Source of the DNA: Euonymus europaeus
Lineage: Eukaryota > Streptophyta > Magnoliopsida > Celastrales > Celastraceae
Length of the DNA: 64,000 nt
Direction of reading: 5' to 3'
Assembly (NCBI GenBank): GCA_963580455.1
Contig: OY756969.1
Coordinates: 22,974,760 to 23,038,759, forward strand
The translations under genes and the position numbers were made by a program. Positions 35,760 to 48,200 of this stretch are shown piece after piece; the stretch's first letter is position 1, and each line of letters begins with the position of its first letter. The notes under the pieces are model-generated. The model searched no databases. It was given only the letters and a program-made list of their open reading frames with translations, and was not told where the DNA came from.

Positions 35760-36960
35760 TTTATGAATATCCGTTGACTCCGAGTTCTGAATTCGTTGAT
35801 TTTTAGCTTGATTTCACACTACTTTTCGAGCTCTAAAATCCTGGTGTGTCGGTTTTTGATTTCAGAACTCGTGGCTAGTAGGTGTCGTTTCACCTAGTTA
35901 GGCGCGAATTGTGGTTTCTTTACATAAACGGTTTTATGAATATCCGATGACTCTGAGTTCTGAATTCGGTGATTTTTATCTTGATTTCACACTACTTTTC
36001 GAGCTCTACAATCCTGGTCTTTCGGTTTTTGATTTCAGAACTTGTGGCTAGTAGGTCTCATTTCACCTAGTTAGCCGTGAATTGTGGTTTCTTTACGTAA
36101 ATTGTTTTATGAATATTTGTTGACTCCGAGTTCTGAATTCGGTGATTTTTAGCTTGATTTCACACTACTTTTTGATCTCTACAATCCTGGAGTGTCGGTT
36201 TTTGATTTCAGAACTCGTGGCTAGTAGGTCTCGTTTCACCTAGTTAGGCGCGAAATGTGGTTTTTTACGTAAACGGTTTTATGAATATCTGTTGACTCCG
36301 AGTTCTGAATTCGGTGATTTTTAGCTTGATTTCACACTACTTTTAGAGCTCTAGAATACTGGCATTTCGGTTTTTGATTTCAAAACTTGTGGCTAGTAGG
36401 TCTCGTTTCACCTAGTTAGCCGCGAATTGTGGTTTTTTACGTAAACAGTTTTATGAATATCCGTTGACTCCGAGTTTTGAATTTGGTGATTTTCAGCTTG
36501 ATTTCACACTACTTTTCGAGCTCTACAATCCTGAAATTTCAGTTTTTGATTTCAGAACTCGTGGCTAGTAAGTCTCGTTTCACCTAGTTAGGCGCGAAAT
36601 GTGGTTTCTTTACGTAAACGATTTTTAGAATATCCGTTGACTCCGAGTTCTGAATTCGGTGATTTTTAGCTTGATTTCACACTACTTTTAGAGCTCTAGA
36701 ATACTGGCATTTCGGTTTTTGATTTCAAAACTTGTGGCTAGTAGGTCTCGTTTCATCTAGTTAGCCGCCAATTGTGGTTTTTTACGTAAACGGTTTTATG
36801 AATATCCGATGACTCTGAGTTCTGAATTCGGTGATTTTTATCTTGATTTCACACTACTTTTCGAGCTCTACAATACTGGTCTTTCGGTTTTTGATTTCAG
36901 AACTCGTGGCTAGTAGGTCTCATTTCACCTAGTTAGCCGTGAATTGTGGTTTCTTTACGT
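35760..36960 (+). repeat. 7-monomer higher-order repeat, copy B
   Basis: This is the same seven-class order as copy A, separated from it by a related seven-monomer stretch in which the last three monomers are of other classes and one is truncated. It carries the GTGATTTTCAGC and AAGTAAGTCTCG-type monomer variants in the same positions as the later copies. Confidence 0.75.
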
Positions 36961-37234
36961 AAACGGTTTTATGAATATCCGTTGACTCCGAGTTCTGAAT
37001 TCGTTGATTTTTAGCTTGATTTCACACTACTTTTCGAGCTCTAAAATCCTGCTGTGTCGGTTTTTGATTTCAGAACTCGTGGCTAGTAGGTGTCGTTTCA
37101 CCTAGTTAGGCGCGAATTGTGGTTTCTTTACATAAACGGTTTTATGAATATCCGATGACTCTGAGTTCTGAATTCGGTGATTTTTATCTTGATTTCACAC
37201 TACTTTTCGAGCTCTACAATCCTGGTCTTTCGGT

Positions 37235-39357
37235 TTTTGATTTCAGAACTCGTGGCTAGTAGGTCTCGTTTCACCTAGTTAGGCGCGAAATGTGATTTTT
37301 TACGTAAACGGTTTTATGAATATCTGTTGACTCCGAGTTCTGAATTCGGTGATTTTTAGCTTGATTTCACACTACTTTTAGAGCTCTAGAATACTGGCAT
37401 TTCGGTTTTTGATTTCAAAACTTGTGGCTAGTAGGTCTCGTTTCACCTAGTTAGCCGCAAATTGTGGTTTTTTACGTAAACAGTTTTATGAATATCCGTT
37501 GACTCCGAGTTCTGAATTCGGTGATTTTTGGCTTGATTTCACACTACTTTTCGAGCTCTACAATCTTGAAATTTCGGTTTTTGAATTTAGAACTCGTGGC
37601 TAGTAGGTCTCGTTTCACCTAGTTAGGCGCGAAATATGGTTTCTTTACGTAAACGGTTTTATGAATATCTGTTGACTCCGAATTCTGAATTCGGTGATTT
37701 TTAGCTTGATTTCACACTACTTTTCGAGCTCTACAATCCTGGAAATTCGGTTTTGGATTTCCGAACTCGTGGCTAGTAGGTCTCTTTTCACCTAGTTAGG
37801 CGCGAAATATGGTTTTTTACGTACACGGTTTTATGAATATCCGTTGACTCCGAGTTCTGAATTCGTTGATTTTTAGCTTGATTTCACACTAATTTTCGAG
37901 CACTACAATCCTGGTTTGTCGGTTTTCGATTTCAGAACTCGTGGCTAGTAGGTGTCGTTTCACCTAGTTAGGCGCGAATTGTGGTTTCTTTACGTAAACG
38001 GTTTTATGAATATCCGATGACTCTGAGTTCTGAATTCGGTGATTTTTATCTTGATTTCACACTACTTTTCGAGCTCTACAATCCTGGTCTTTCGGTTTTT
38101 GATTTCAGAACTCGTGGATAGTAGGTCTCATTTCACCTAGTTAACCGCGAATTGTGGTTTCTTTACGTAAATTGTTTTATGAATATTTGTTGACTCCGAG
38201 TTCTGAATTCGGTGATTTTTAACTTGATTTCACACTACTTTTCGATCTCTACAATCCTGGAGTTTCGGTTTTTAATTTCAGAACTCTTGGCTAGTAGGTC
38301 TCGTTTCACCTAGTTAGGCGCGAAATGTGGTTTCTTTACGTAAACGGTTATATGAATATCCGTTGACTCCGAGTTCTGAATTCGGTGATTTTTAGCTTGA
38401 TTTCACACTACTTTTAGAGCTCTAGAATACTGGCATTTCGGTTTTTGATTTCAAAACTTGTGGCTAGTAGGTCTCATTTCACCAAGTTAGCTGCGAATTG
38501 TGGTTTTTTACGTAAACGGTTTTATGAATATCCGTTGACTCCGAGTTCTGAATTCGATGATTTTTAGCTTGATTTCACACTACTTTTCGAGCTCTACAAT
38601 CCTGAAATTTCGGTTTCTGAATTTAGAACTCGTGGCTAGTAGGTCTCGTTTCACCTAGTTAGGCGCGAAATATGGTTTCTTTACGTAAACGGTTTTATGA
38701 ATATCCGTTGACTCCGAGTTCTGAATTCGGTGATTTTTAGCTTGATTTCACACTACTTTTCGAGCTCTACAATCCTGGAAATTCGGTTTGGATTTCCGAA
38801 CTCGTGTCTAGTAGGTCTCTTTTCACCTAGTTAGACGCGAAATATGGTTTTTTACGTAAACGGTTTTATGAATATCCGTTGACTCCGAGTTCTGAATTCG
38901 TTGATTTTTAGCTTGATTTCACACTACTTTTTGAGCTCTACAATCCTGGTTTGTCGGTTTTTGATTTCAGAACTCGTGGCTATTAGGTGTCGTTTTACCT
39001 AGTTAGGCGCGAATTGTGGTTTCTTTACGTAAACGGTTTTATGAATATCCGATGACTCTGAGTTCTGAATTCGGTGATTTTTATCTTGATTTCACACTAC
39101 TTTTTGAGCTCTACAATCCTGGTCTTTCGGTTTTTGATTTCAGAACTCGTGGCTAGTAGGTCTCATTTCACCTAGTTAGCCGTGAATTGTGGTTTCTTTA
39201 CGTAAATTGTTTTATGAATATTTGTTGACTCCGAGTTCTGAATTCGGTGATTTTTAGCTTGATTTCACACTACTTTTCGATCTCTACAATCCTGGAGTTT
39301 CGGTTTTTAATTTCAGAACTCGTGGCTAGTAGGTCTCGTTTCACCTAGTTTGGCGCG
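37235..39357 (+). repeat. Long-range duplicated block, copy 1 (offset 5868 bp)
   Basis: About 12 monomers here match about 43103-45225 at an offset of 5868 bp (34 monomers). Shared rare markers include CAATCTTGAAATTTCGG, TACACGGTTTTATG, GTTATATGAATATCC, CACCAAGTTAGCTGCG and the 2-bp deletion GGTTTGGATTTCCG. The match ends near CCTAGTTTGGCGCGAA, where the two copies continue with different monomers. Confidence 0.85.
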
Positions 39358-40232
39358 AATTGTGGTTTCTTTACATAAACGGTTTTATGAATATCCGATG
39401 ACTCTGAGTTCTGAATTCGGTGATTTTTATCTTGATTTCACACTACTTTTCGAGCTCTACAATCCTGGTCTTTCGGTTTTTGATTTCAGAACTTGTGGCT
39501 AGTAGGTCTCATTTCACCTAGTTAGCCGCGAATTGTGGTTTCTTTACGTAAACGATTTTTAGAATATCCGTTGACTCCGAGTTCTGAATTCGGTGATTTT
39601 TAGCTTGATTTCACACTACTTTTAGAGCTCTAGAATACTGGCATTTCGGTTTTTGATTTCAAAACTTGTGGCTAGTAGGTCTCGTTTCATCTAGTTAGCC
39701 GCGAATTGTGGTTTTTTACGTAAACGGTTTTATGAATATCCGATGACTCTGAGTTCTGAATTCGGTGATTTTTATCTTGATTTCACACTACTTTTCGAGC
39801 TCTAAAATCCTGGTCTTTCGGTTTTTGATTTCAGAACTCGTGGCTAGTAGGTCTCGTTTCACCTAGTTAGGCGCGAAATGTGGTTTCTTTACGTAAACGG
39901 TTTTTTGAATATCCGTTGACTCCGAGTTCTGAATTCGGTGATTTTTAGCTTGATTTCACACTACTTTTAGAGCTCTAGAATACTGGCATTTCGGTTTTTG
40001 ATTTCAAAACTTGTGGCTAGTAGGTCTCGTTTCATCTAGTTAGCCGCGAATTGTGGTTTTTTACGTAAACGGTTTTATGAATATCCGATGACTCTGAGTT
40101 CTGAATTCGGTGATTTTTATCTTGATTTCACACTACTTTTCGAGCTCTACAATCCTGGTCTTTCGGTTTTTGATTTCAGAACTCGTGGCTAGTAGGTCTC
40201 ATTTCACCTAGTTAGCCGTGAATTGTGGTTTC

Positions 40233-42648
40233 TTTACGTAAACGGTTTTATGAATATCCGTTGACTCCGAGTTCTGAATTCGGTGATTTTTAGCTTGATT
40301 TCACACTACTTTTCGAGCTCTAAAATCCTGGTGTGTCGGTTTTTGATTTCAGAACTCGTGGCTAGTAGGTGTCGTTTCACCTAGTTAGGCGCGAATTGTG
40401 GTTTCTTTACATAAACGGTTTTATGAATATCCGATGACTCTGAGTTCTGAATTCGGTGATTTTTATCTTGATTTCACACTACTTTTCGAGCTCTACAATC
40501 CTGGTCTTTCGGTTTTTGATTTCAGAACTTGTGGCTAGTAGGTCTCATTTCACCTAGTTAGCCGCGAATTGTGGTTTCTTTACGTAAATTGTTTTATGAA
40601 TATTTGTTGACTCCGAGTTCTGAATTCGGTGATTTTTAGCTTGATTTCACACTACTTTTTGATCTCTACAATCCTGGAGTGTCGGTTTTTGATTTCAGAA
40701 CTCGTGGCTAGTAGGTCTCGTTTCACCTAGTTAGGCGCGAAATGTGGTTTTTTACGTAAACGGTTTTATGAATATCTGTTGACTCCGAGTTCTGAATTCG
40801 GTGATTTTTAGCTTGATTTCACACTACTTTTAGAGCTCTAGAATACTGGCATTTCGGTTTTTGATTTCAAAACTTGTGGCTAGTAGGTCTCGTTTCACCT
40901 AGTTAGCCGCGAATTGTGGTTTTTTACGTAAACAGTTTTATGAATATCCGTTGACTCCGAGTTTTGAATTTGGTGATTTTCAGCTTGATTTCACACTACT
41001 TTTCGAGCTCTACAATCCTGAAATTTCAGTTTTTGATTTCAGAACTCGTGGCTAGTAAGTCTCGTTTCACCTAGTTAGGCGCGAAATGTGGTTTCTTTAC
41101 GTAAACGATTTTTAGAATATCCGTTGACTCCGAGTTCTGAATTCGGTGATTTTTAGCTTGATTTCACACTACTTTTAGAGCTCTAGAATACTGGCATTTC
41201 GGTTTTTGATTTCAAAACTTGTGGCTAGTAGGTCTCGTTTCATCTAGTTAGCCGCGAATTGTGGTTTTTTACGTAAACGGTTTTATGAATATCCGATGAC
41301 TCTGAGTTCTGAATTCGGTGATTTTTATCTTGATTTCACACTACTTTTCGAGCTCTACAATACTGGTCTTTCGGTTTTTGATTTCAGAACTCGTGGCTAG
41401 TAGGTCTCATTTCACCTAGTTAGCCGTGAATTGTGGTTTCTTTACGTAAACGGTTTTATGAATATCCGTTGACTCCGAGTTCTGAATTCGTTGATTTTTA
41501 GCTTGATTTCACACTACTTTTCGAGCTCTAAAATCCTGGTGTGTCGGTTTTTGATTTCAGAACTCGTGGCTAGTAGGTGTCGTTTCACCTAGTTAGGCGC
41601 GAATTGTGGTTTCTTTACATAAACGGTTTTATGAATATCCGATGACTCTGAGTTCTGAATTCGGTGATTTTTATCTTGATTTCACACTACTTTTCGAGCT
41701 CTACAATCCTGGTCTTTCGGTTTTTGATTTCAGAACTTGTGGCTAGTAGGTCTCATTTCACCTAGTTAGCCGCGAATTGTGGTTTCTTTACGTAAATTGT
41801 TTTATGAATATTTGTTGACTCCGAGTTCTGAATTCGGTGATTTTTAGCTTGATTTCACACTACTTTTTGATCTCTACAATCCTGGAGTGTCGGTTTTTGA
41901 TTTCAGAACTCGTGGCTAGTAGGTCTCGTTTCACCTAGTTAGGCGCGAAATGTGGTTTTTTACGTAAACGGTTTTATGAATATCTGTTGACTCCGAGTTC
42001 TGAATTCGGTGATTTTTAGCTTGATTTCACACTACTTTTAGAGCTCTAGAATACTGGCATTTCGGTTTTTGATTTCAAAACTTGTGGCTAGTAGGTCTCG
42101 TTTCACCTAGTTAGCCGCGAATTGTGGTTTTTTACGTAAACAGTTTTATGAATATCCGTTGACTCCGAGTTTTGAATTTGGTGATTTTCAGCTTGATTTC
42201 ACACTACTTTTCGAGCTCTACAATCCTGAAATTTCAGTTTTTGATTTCAGAACTCGTGGCTAGTAAGTCTCGTTTCACCTAGTTAGGCGCGAAATGTGGT
42301 TTCTTTACGTAAACGATTTTTAGAATATCCGTTGACTCCGAGTTCTGAATTCGGTGATTTTTAGCTTGATTTCACACTACTTTTAGAGCTCTAGAATACT
42401 GGCATTTCGGTTTTTGATTTCAAAACTTGTGGCTAGTAGGTCTCGTTTCATCTAGTTAGCCGCGAATTGTGGTTTTTTACGTAAACGGTTTTATGAATAT
42501 CCGATGACTCTGAGTTCTGAATTCGGTGATTTTTATCTTGATTTCACACTACTTTTCGAGCTCTACAATACTGGTCTTTCGGTTTTTGATTTCAGAACTC
42601 GTGGCTAGTAGGTATCATTTCACCTAGTTAGCCGTGAATTGTGGTTTC
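40233..42648 (+). repeat. 7-monomer higher-order repeat in tandem (2 x 1208 bp)
   Basis: Phase anchors TTTACG at 40233, 41441 and 42649 are each 1208 bp apart, so the two copies are 40233-41440 and 41441-42648. Reading by eye I noticed only about two substitutions between them, for example TTCGGTG versus TTCGTTG near 40280/41488, and a G/A-type change near 42612. A third copy starts at 42649 and holds for about four monomers before switching to another series. This is the most homogeneous tandem pair in the window. Confidence 0.88.
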
Positions 42649-43102
42649 TTTACGTAAACGGTTTTATGAATATCCGTTGACTCCGAGTTCTGAATTCGTT
42701 GATTTTTAGCTTGATTTCACACTACTTTTCGAGCTCTAAAATCCTGGTGTGTCGGTTTTTGATTTCAGTACTCGTGGCTAGTAGGTGTCGTTTCACCTAG
42801 TTAGGCGCGAATTGTGGTTTCTTTACATAAACGGTTTTATGAATATCCGATGACTCTGAAGTCTGAATTCGGTGATTTTTATCTTGATTTCACACTACTT
42901 TTCGAGCTCTACAATCCTGGTCTTTCGGTTTTTGATTTCAGAACTTGTGGCTAGTAGGTCTCATTTCACCTAGTTAGCCGCGAATTGTGGTTTTTTTACG
43001 TAAATTGTTTTATGAATATTTGTTGACTCCGAGTTCTGAATTCGGTGATTTTTAGCTTGATTTCACACTACTATTCGATCTCTACAATCCTGGAGTTTCG
43101 GT

Positions 43103-45225
43103 TTTTGATTTCAGAACTCGTGGCTAGTAGGTCTCGTTTCACCTAGTTAGGCGCGAAATGTGGTTTTTTACGTAAACGGTTTTATGAATATCTGTTGACT
43201 CCGAGTTCTGAATTCGGTGATTTTTAGCTTGATTTCACACTACTTTTAGAGCTCTAGAATACTGGCATTTCGGTTTTTGATTTCAAAACTTGTGGCTAGT
43301 AGGTCTCGTTTCACCTAGTTAGCCGCAAATTGTGGTTTTTTACGTAAACAGTTTTATGAATATCCGTTGACTCCGAGTTCTGAATTCGGTGATTTTTGGC
43401 TTGATTTCACACTACTTTTCGAGCTCTACAATCTTGAAATTTCGGTTTTTGAATTTAGAACTCGTGGCTAGTAGGTCTCGTTTCACCTAGTTAGGCGCGA
43501 AATATGGTTTCTTTACGTAAACGGTTTTATGAATATCTGTTGACTCCGAATTCTGAATTCGGTGATTTTTAGCTTGATTTCACACTACTTTTCGAGCTCT
43601 ACAATCCTGGAAATTCGGTTTTGGATTTCCGAACTCGTGGCTAGTAGGTCTCTTTTCACCTAGTTAGGCGCGAAATATGGTTTTTTACGTACACGGTTTT
43701 ATGAATATCCGTTGACTCCGAGTTCTGAATTCGTTGATTTTTAGCTTGATTTCACACTAATTTTCGAGCACTACAATCCTGGTTTGTCGGTTTTCGATTT
43801 CAGAACTCGTGGCTAGTAGGTGTCGTTTCACCTAGTTAGGCGCGAATTGTGGTTTCTTTACGTAAACGGTTTTATGAATATCCGATGACTCTGAGTTCTG
43901 AATTCGGTGATTTTTATCTTGATTTCACACTACTTTTCGAGCTCTACAATCCTGGTCTTTCGGTTTTTGATTTCAGAACTCGTGGATAGTAGGTCTCATT
44001 TCACCTAGTTAACCGCGAATTGTGGTTTCTTTACGTAAATTGTTTTATGAATATTTGTTGACTCCGAGTTCTGAATTCGGTGATTTTTAGCTTGATTTCA
44101 CACTACTTTTCGATCTCTACAATCCTGGAGTTTCGGTTTTTAATTTCAGAACTCTTGGCTAGTAGGTCTCGTTTCACCTAGTTAGGCGCGAAATGTGGTT
44201 TCTTTACGTAAACGGTTATATGAATATCCGTTGACTCCGAGTTCTGAATTCGGTGATTTTTAGCTTGATTTCACACTACTTTTAGAGCTCTAGAATACTG
44301 GCATTTCGGTTTTTGATTTCAAAACTTGTGGCTAGTAGGTCTCATTTCACCAAGTTAGCTGCGAATTGTGGTTTTTTACGTAAACGGTTTTATGAATATC
44401 CGTTGACTCCGAGTTCTGAATTCGGTGATTTTTAGCTTGATTTCACACTACTTTTCGAGCTCTACAATCCTGAAATTTCGGTTTCTGAATTTAGAACTCG
44501 TGGCTAGTAGGTCTCGTTTCACCTAGTTAGGCGCGAAATATGGTTTCTTTACGTAAACGGTTTTATGAATATCCGTTGACTCCGAGTTCTGAATTCGGTG
44601 ATTTTTAGCTTGATTTCACACTACTTTTCGAGCTCTACAATCCTGGAAATTCGGTTTGGATTTCCGAACTCGTTTCTAGTAGGTCTCTTTTCACCTAGTT
44701 AGACGCGAAATATGGTTTTTTACGTAAACGGTTTTATGAATATCCGTTGACTCCGAGTTCTGAATTCGTTGATTTTTAGCTTGATTTCACACTACTTTTT
44801 GAGCTCTACAATCCTGGTTTGTCGGTTTTTGATTTCAGAACTCGTGGCTATTAGGTGTCGTTTTACCTAGTTAGGCGCGAATTGTGGTTTCTTTACGTAA
44901 ACGGTTTTATGAATATCCGATGACTCTGAGTTCTGAATTCGGTGATTTTTATCTTGATTTCACACTACTTTTTGAGTTCTACAATCCTGGTCTTTCGGTT
45001 TTTGATTTCAGAACTCGTGGCTAGTAGGTCTCATTTCACCTAGTTAGCCGTGAATTGTGGTTTCTTTACGTAAATTGTTTTATGAATATTTGTTGACTCC
45101 GAGTTCTGAATTCGGTGATTTTTAGCTTGATTTCACACTACTTTTCGATCTCTACAATCCTGGAGTTTCGGTTTTTAATTTCAGAACTCGTGGCTAGTAG
45201 GTCTCGTTTCACCTAGTTTGGCGCG
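43103..45225 (+). repeat. Long-range duplicated block, copy 2 (offset 5868 bp)
   Basis: This is the partner of about 37235-39357, with the same ordered rare markers and few differences (for example CGTTTCTAG versus CGTGTCTAG near the GGTTTGGATTTCC monomer). It leads directly into the 28-mer tandem duplication that starts near 45050, so the two duplications overlap at their edge. Confidence 0.85.
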
Positions 45226-48200
45226 AAATGTGGTTTCTTTACGTAAACGGTTTTATGAATATCCGTTGACTCCGAGTTCTGAATTCGGTGATTTTTAGCT
45301 TGATTTCACACTACTTTCAGAGCTCTAGAATACTGGCATTTCGGTTTTTGATTTCAAAACTTGTGGCTAGTAGGTCTCGTTTCACCTAGTTAGCCAAGAA
45401 TTGTGGTTTTTTACGTAAACGGTTTTATGAATATCCGTTGACTCCGAGTTTTGAATTTGGTGATTTTTAGCTTGATTTCACACTACTTTTCGAGCTCTAC
45501 AATCCTGAAATTTCAGTTTTTGATTTCAGAACTCGTGGCTAGTAGGTCTCGTTTCACCTAGTTAGGCGCGAAATATGGTTTCTTTACGTAAACGGTTTTA
45601 TGAATATCCGTTGACTCCGAGTTCTGAATTCGGTGATTTTTAGCTTGATTTAACACTACTTTTCGAGCTCTACAATCTTGGCGTTTCGGTTTTTAATTTT
45701 AGAACTTGTGGCTAGTAGGTCTCGTTTCACCTACTTAGCCGCTAATTGTGGTTTCTTTACGTAAGCGGTTTTATGAATATCCGTTGACTCTGAGTTCTGA
45801 ATTCGGTGATTTTTAGCTTGATTTCACACTACTTTTCGAGCTTTACAATCCTGTCATTTCGGTTTTTGATGTCAGAACTCGTGGCTAGTAGGTCTCGTTT
45901 CACCTAGTTAGCCGCGAATTGTGGTTTCTTTACGTAAACGGTTTTATGAATATTTGTTGACTCCGAGTTCTGAATTCCGTGATTTTTAGCTTGATTTCAC
46001 ACTATTTTTCGATCTCTACAATCCTGGCATTTCGGTTTTTGATTTCTGAACTCGTGGCTAGTAGGTCTCTTTTCACCTAGTTAGGCGCGAATTGTGGTTT
46101 CTTTACGTAAACGGTTTTATGAATATCCGTTGACTCTGAGTTCTGAATTCGGTGATTTTTAGCTTGATTTCACACTACTTTTCGAGCTTTACAATCCTGT
46201 CATTTCGGTTTTTGATGTCAGAACTCGTGGCTAGTAGGTCTCGTTTCACCTAGTTAGCCGCGAATTGTGGTTTCTTTACGTAAATTGTTTTATGAATATT
46301 TGTTGACTCCGAGTTCTGAATTCCGTGATTTTTAGCTTGATTTCACACTACTTTTCGATCTCTACAATCCTGGCGTTTCGGTTTTTGATTTCTGAACTCG
46401 TGGCTAGTAGGTCTCTTTTCACCTAGTTAGGCGCGAAATGTGGTTTTTTACGTAAACAGTTTTATGAATATCCGTTGACTCCAAGTTCTGAATTCGTTGA
46501 TTTTTAGCTTGATTTCACACTACTTTTCGAGCTCTACAATCCTGGTGTGTCGGTTTTTGATTTCAGAACTCGTGGCTAGTATGTGTCGTTTCACCTAGTT
46601 AGGCGCGAATTGTGGTTTCTTTACGTAAACGGTTTTATGAATATCCGATGACTCTGAGTTCTGAATTCGGTGATTTTTAGCTTGATTTCACACTACTTTT
46701 CGAGCTTTACAATCCTGTCATTTCGGTTTTTGATGTCAGAACTCGTGGCTAGTAGGTCTCGTTTCACCTAGTTAGCCGCGAATTGTGGTTTCTTTACGTA
46801 AACGGTTTTATGAATATTTGTTGACTCCGAGTTCTGAATTCGGTGATTTTTAGCTTGATTTCACAATACTTTTCGATCTCTACAATCCTGGCGTTTCGGT
46901 TTTTCATTTCAGAACTCGTGGCTAGTAGGTCTCGTTTCACCTAGTTAGGCGCGAATTGTGGTTTCTTTACGTAAACGGTTTTATGAATATCCGTTGACTC
47001 CGAGTTATGAATTCGGTGATTTTTAGCTTGATTTCACACTACTTTTCGAGCTTTACAATCCTGTCATTTCGGTTTTTGATTTCAGAAATCGTGACTAGTA
47101 GGTCTCGTTTCACCTAGTTAGCCGCAAATTGTGGTTTCTTTACGTAAACGGTTTTATGAATATTTGTTGACTCCGAGTTCTGAATTCGGTGATTTTTAGC
47201 CTGATTTCACACTACTTTTCGATCTCTACAATCCTGCGATTTCGGTTTTTGATTTCAGAACTCATGGCTAGTAGGTCTCGTTTCACCTAGTTAGCCGCGA
47301 ATTGTGTTTTCTTTACGTAAACGGTTTAATGGATATCCGGTGACTCCGAGTTCTGAATTCGGTGATTTTTAGCTTGATTTCACACTAATTTTCGAGCTCT
47401 ACAATCCTGGCGTTTCGGTTTTTGATTTCAGAACTCGTGGCTAGTAGGTCTCGTTTCACCTAGTAAGCCGAGAAATGTGGTTTCTTTACGTAAACGGTTT
47501 TATGAATATCCGTTGACTCCAAGTTCTGAATTCGGTGATTTTTGGCTTGATTTCACACTACTTTTTGAGCTCTACAATCTTGGCTTTTCGGTTTTTGATT
47601 TCAAAACTTGTGGCTAGTGGGTCTCGTTTCACCTAGTTAGGCGCGAAATGTGGTTTTTTACGTAAACAGTTTTATGAATATCCGTTGACTCCGAGTTCTG
47701 AATTCGTTGCTTTTTAGCTTGATTTCACACTACTTTTCGAGCTCTACAATCCTGGTGTGTCGGTTTTTGATTTCAGAACTCGTGGCTAGTAGGTGTCGTT
47801 TCATTTAGTTAGGCGCGAATTGTGGTTTCTTTACGTAAACGGTTTTATGAATATCCGATGACTCTGAGTTCTGAATTCGGTGATTTTTATCTTGATTTCA
47901 CACTACTTTTCGAGCTCTACAATCCTGGAATTTCGGTTTTTGATTTCAGAACTCGTGGCTAGTAGGTCTCTTTTCACCTAGTTAGGCGCGAAATGTGGTT
48001 TTGTACGTAAACGGTTTTATGAATATCCTTTGACTCCGAGTTATGAATTCGTTGAGTTTTAGCTTGATTTCACACTACTTTTCGAGCTCTACAATCCTGG
48101 TGTGTCAGTTTTTGATTTCAGAACTCGTGGCTAGTAGGTGTCGTTTCACCTAGTACGGCGCGAATTGTGGTTTCTTTACGTAAACGGTTTTATGAATATC

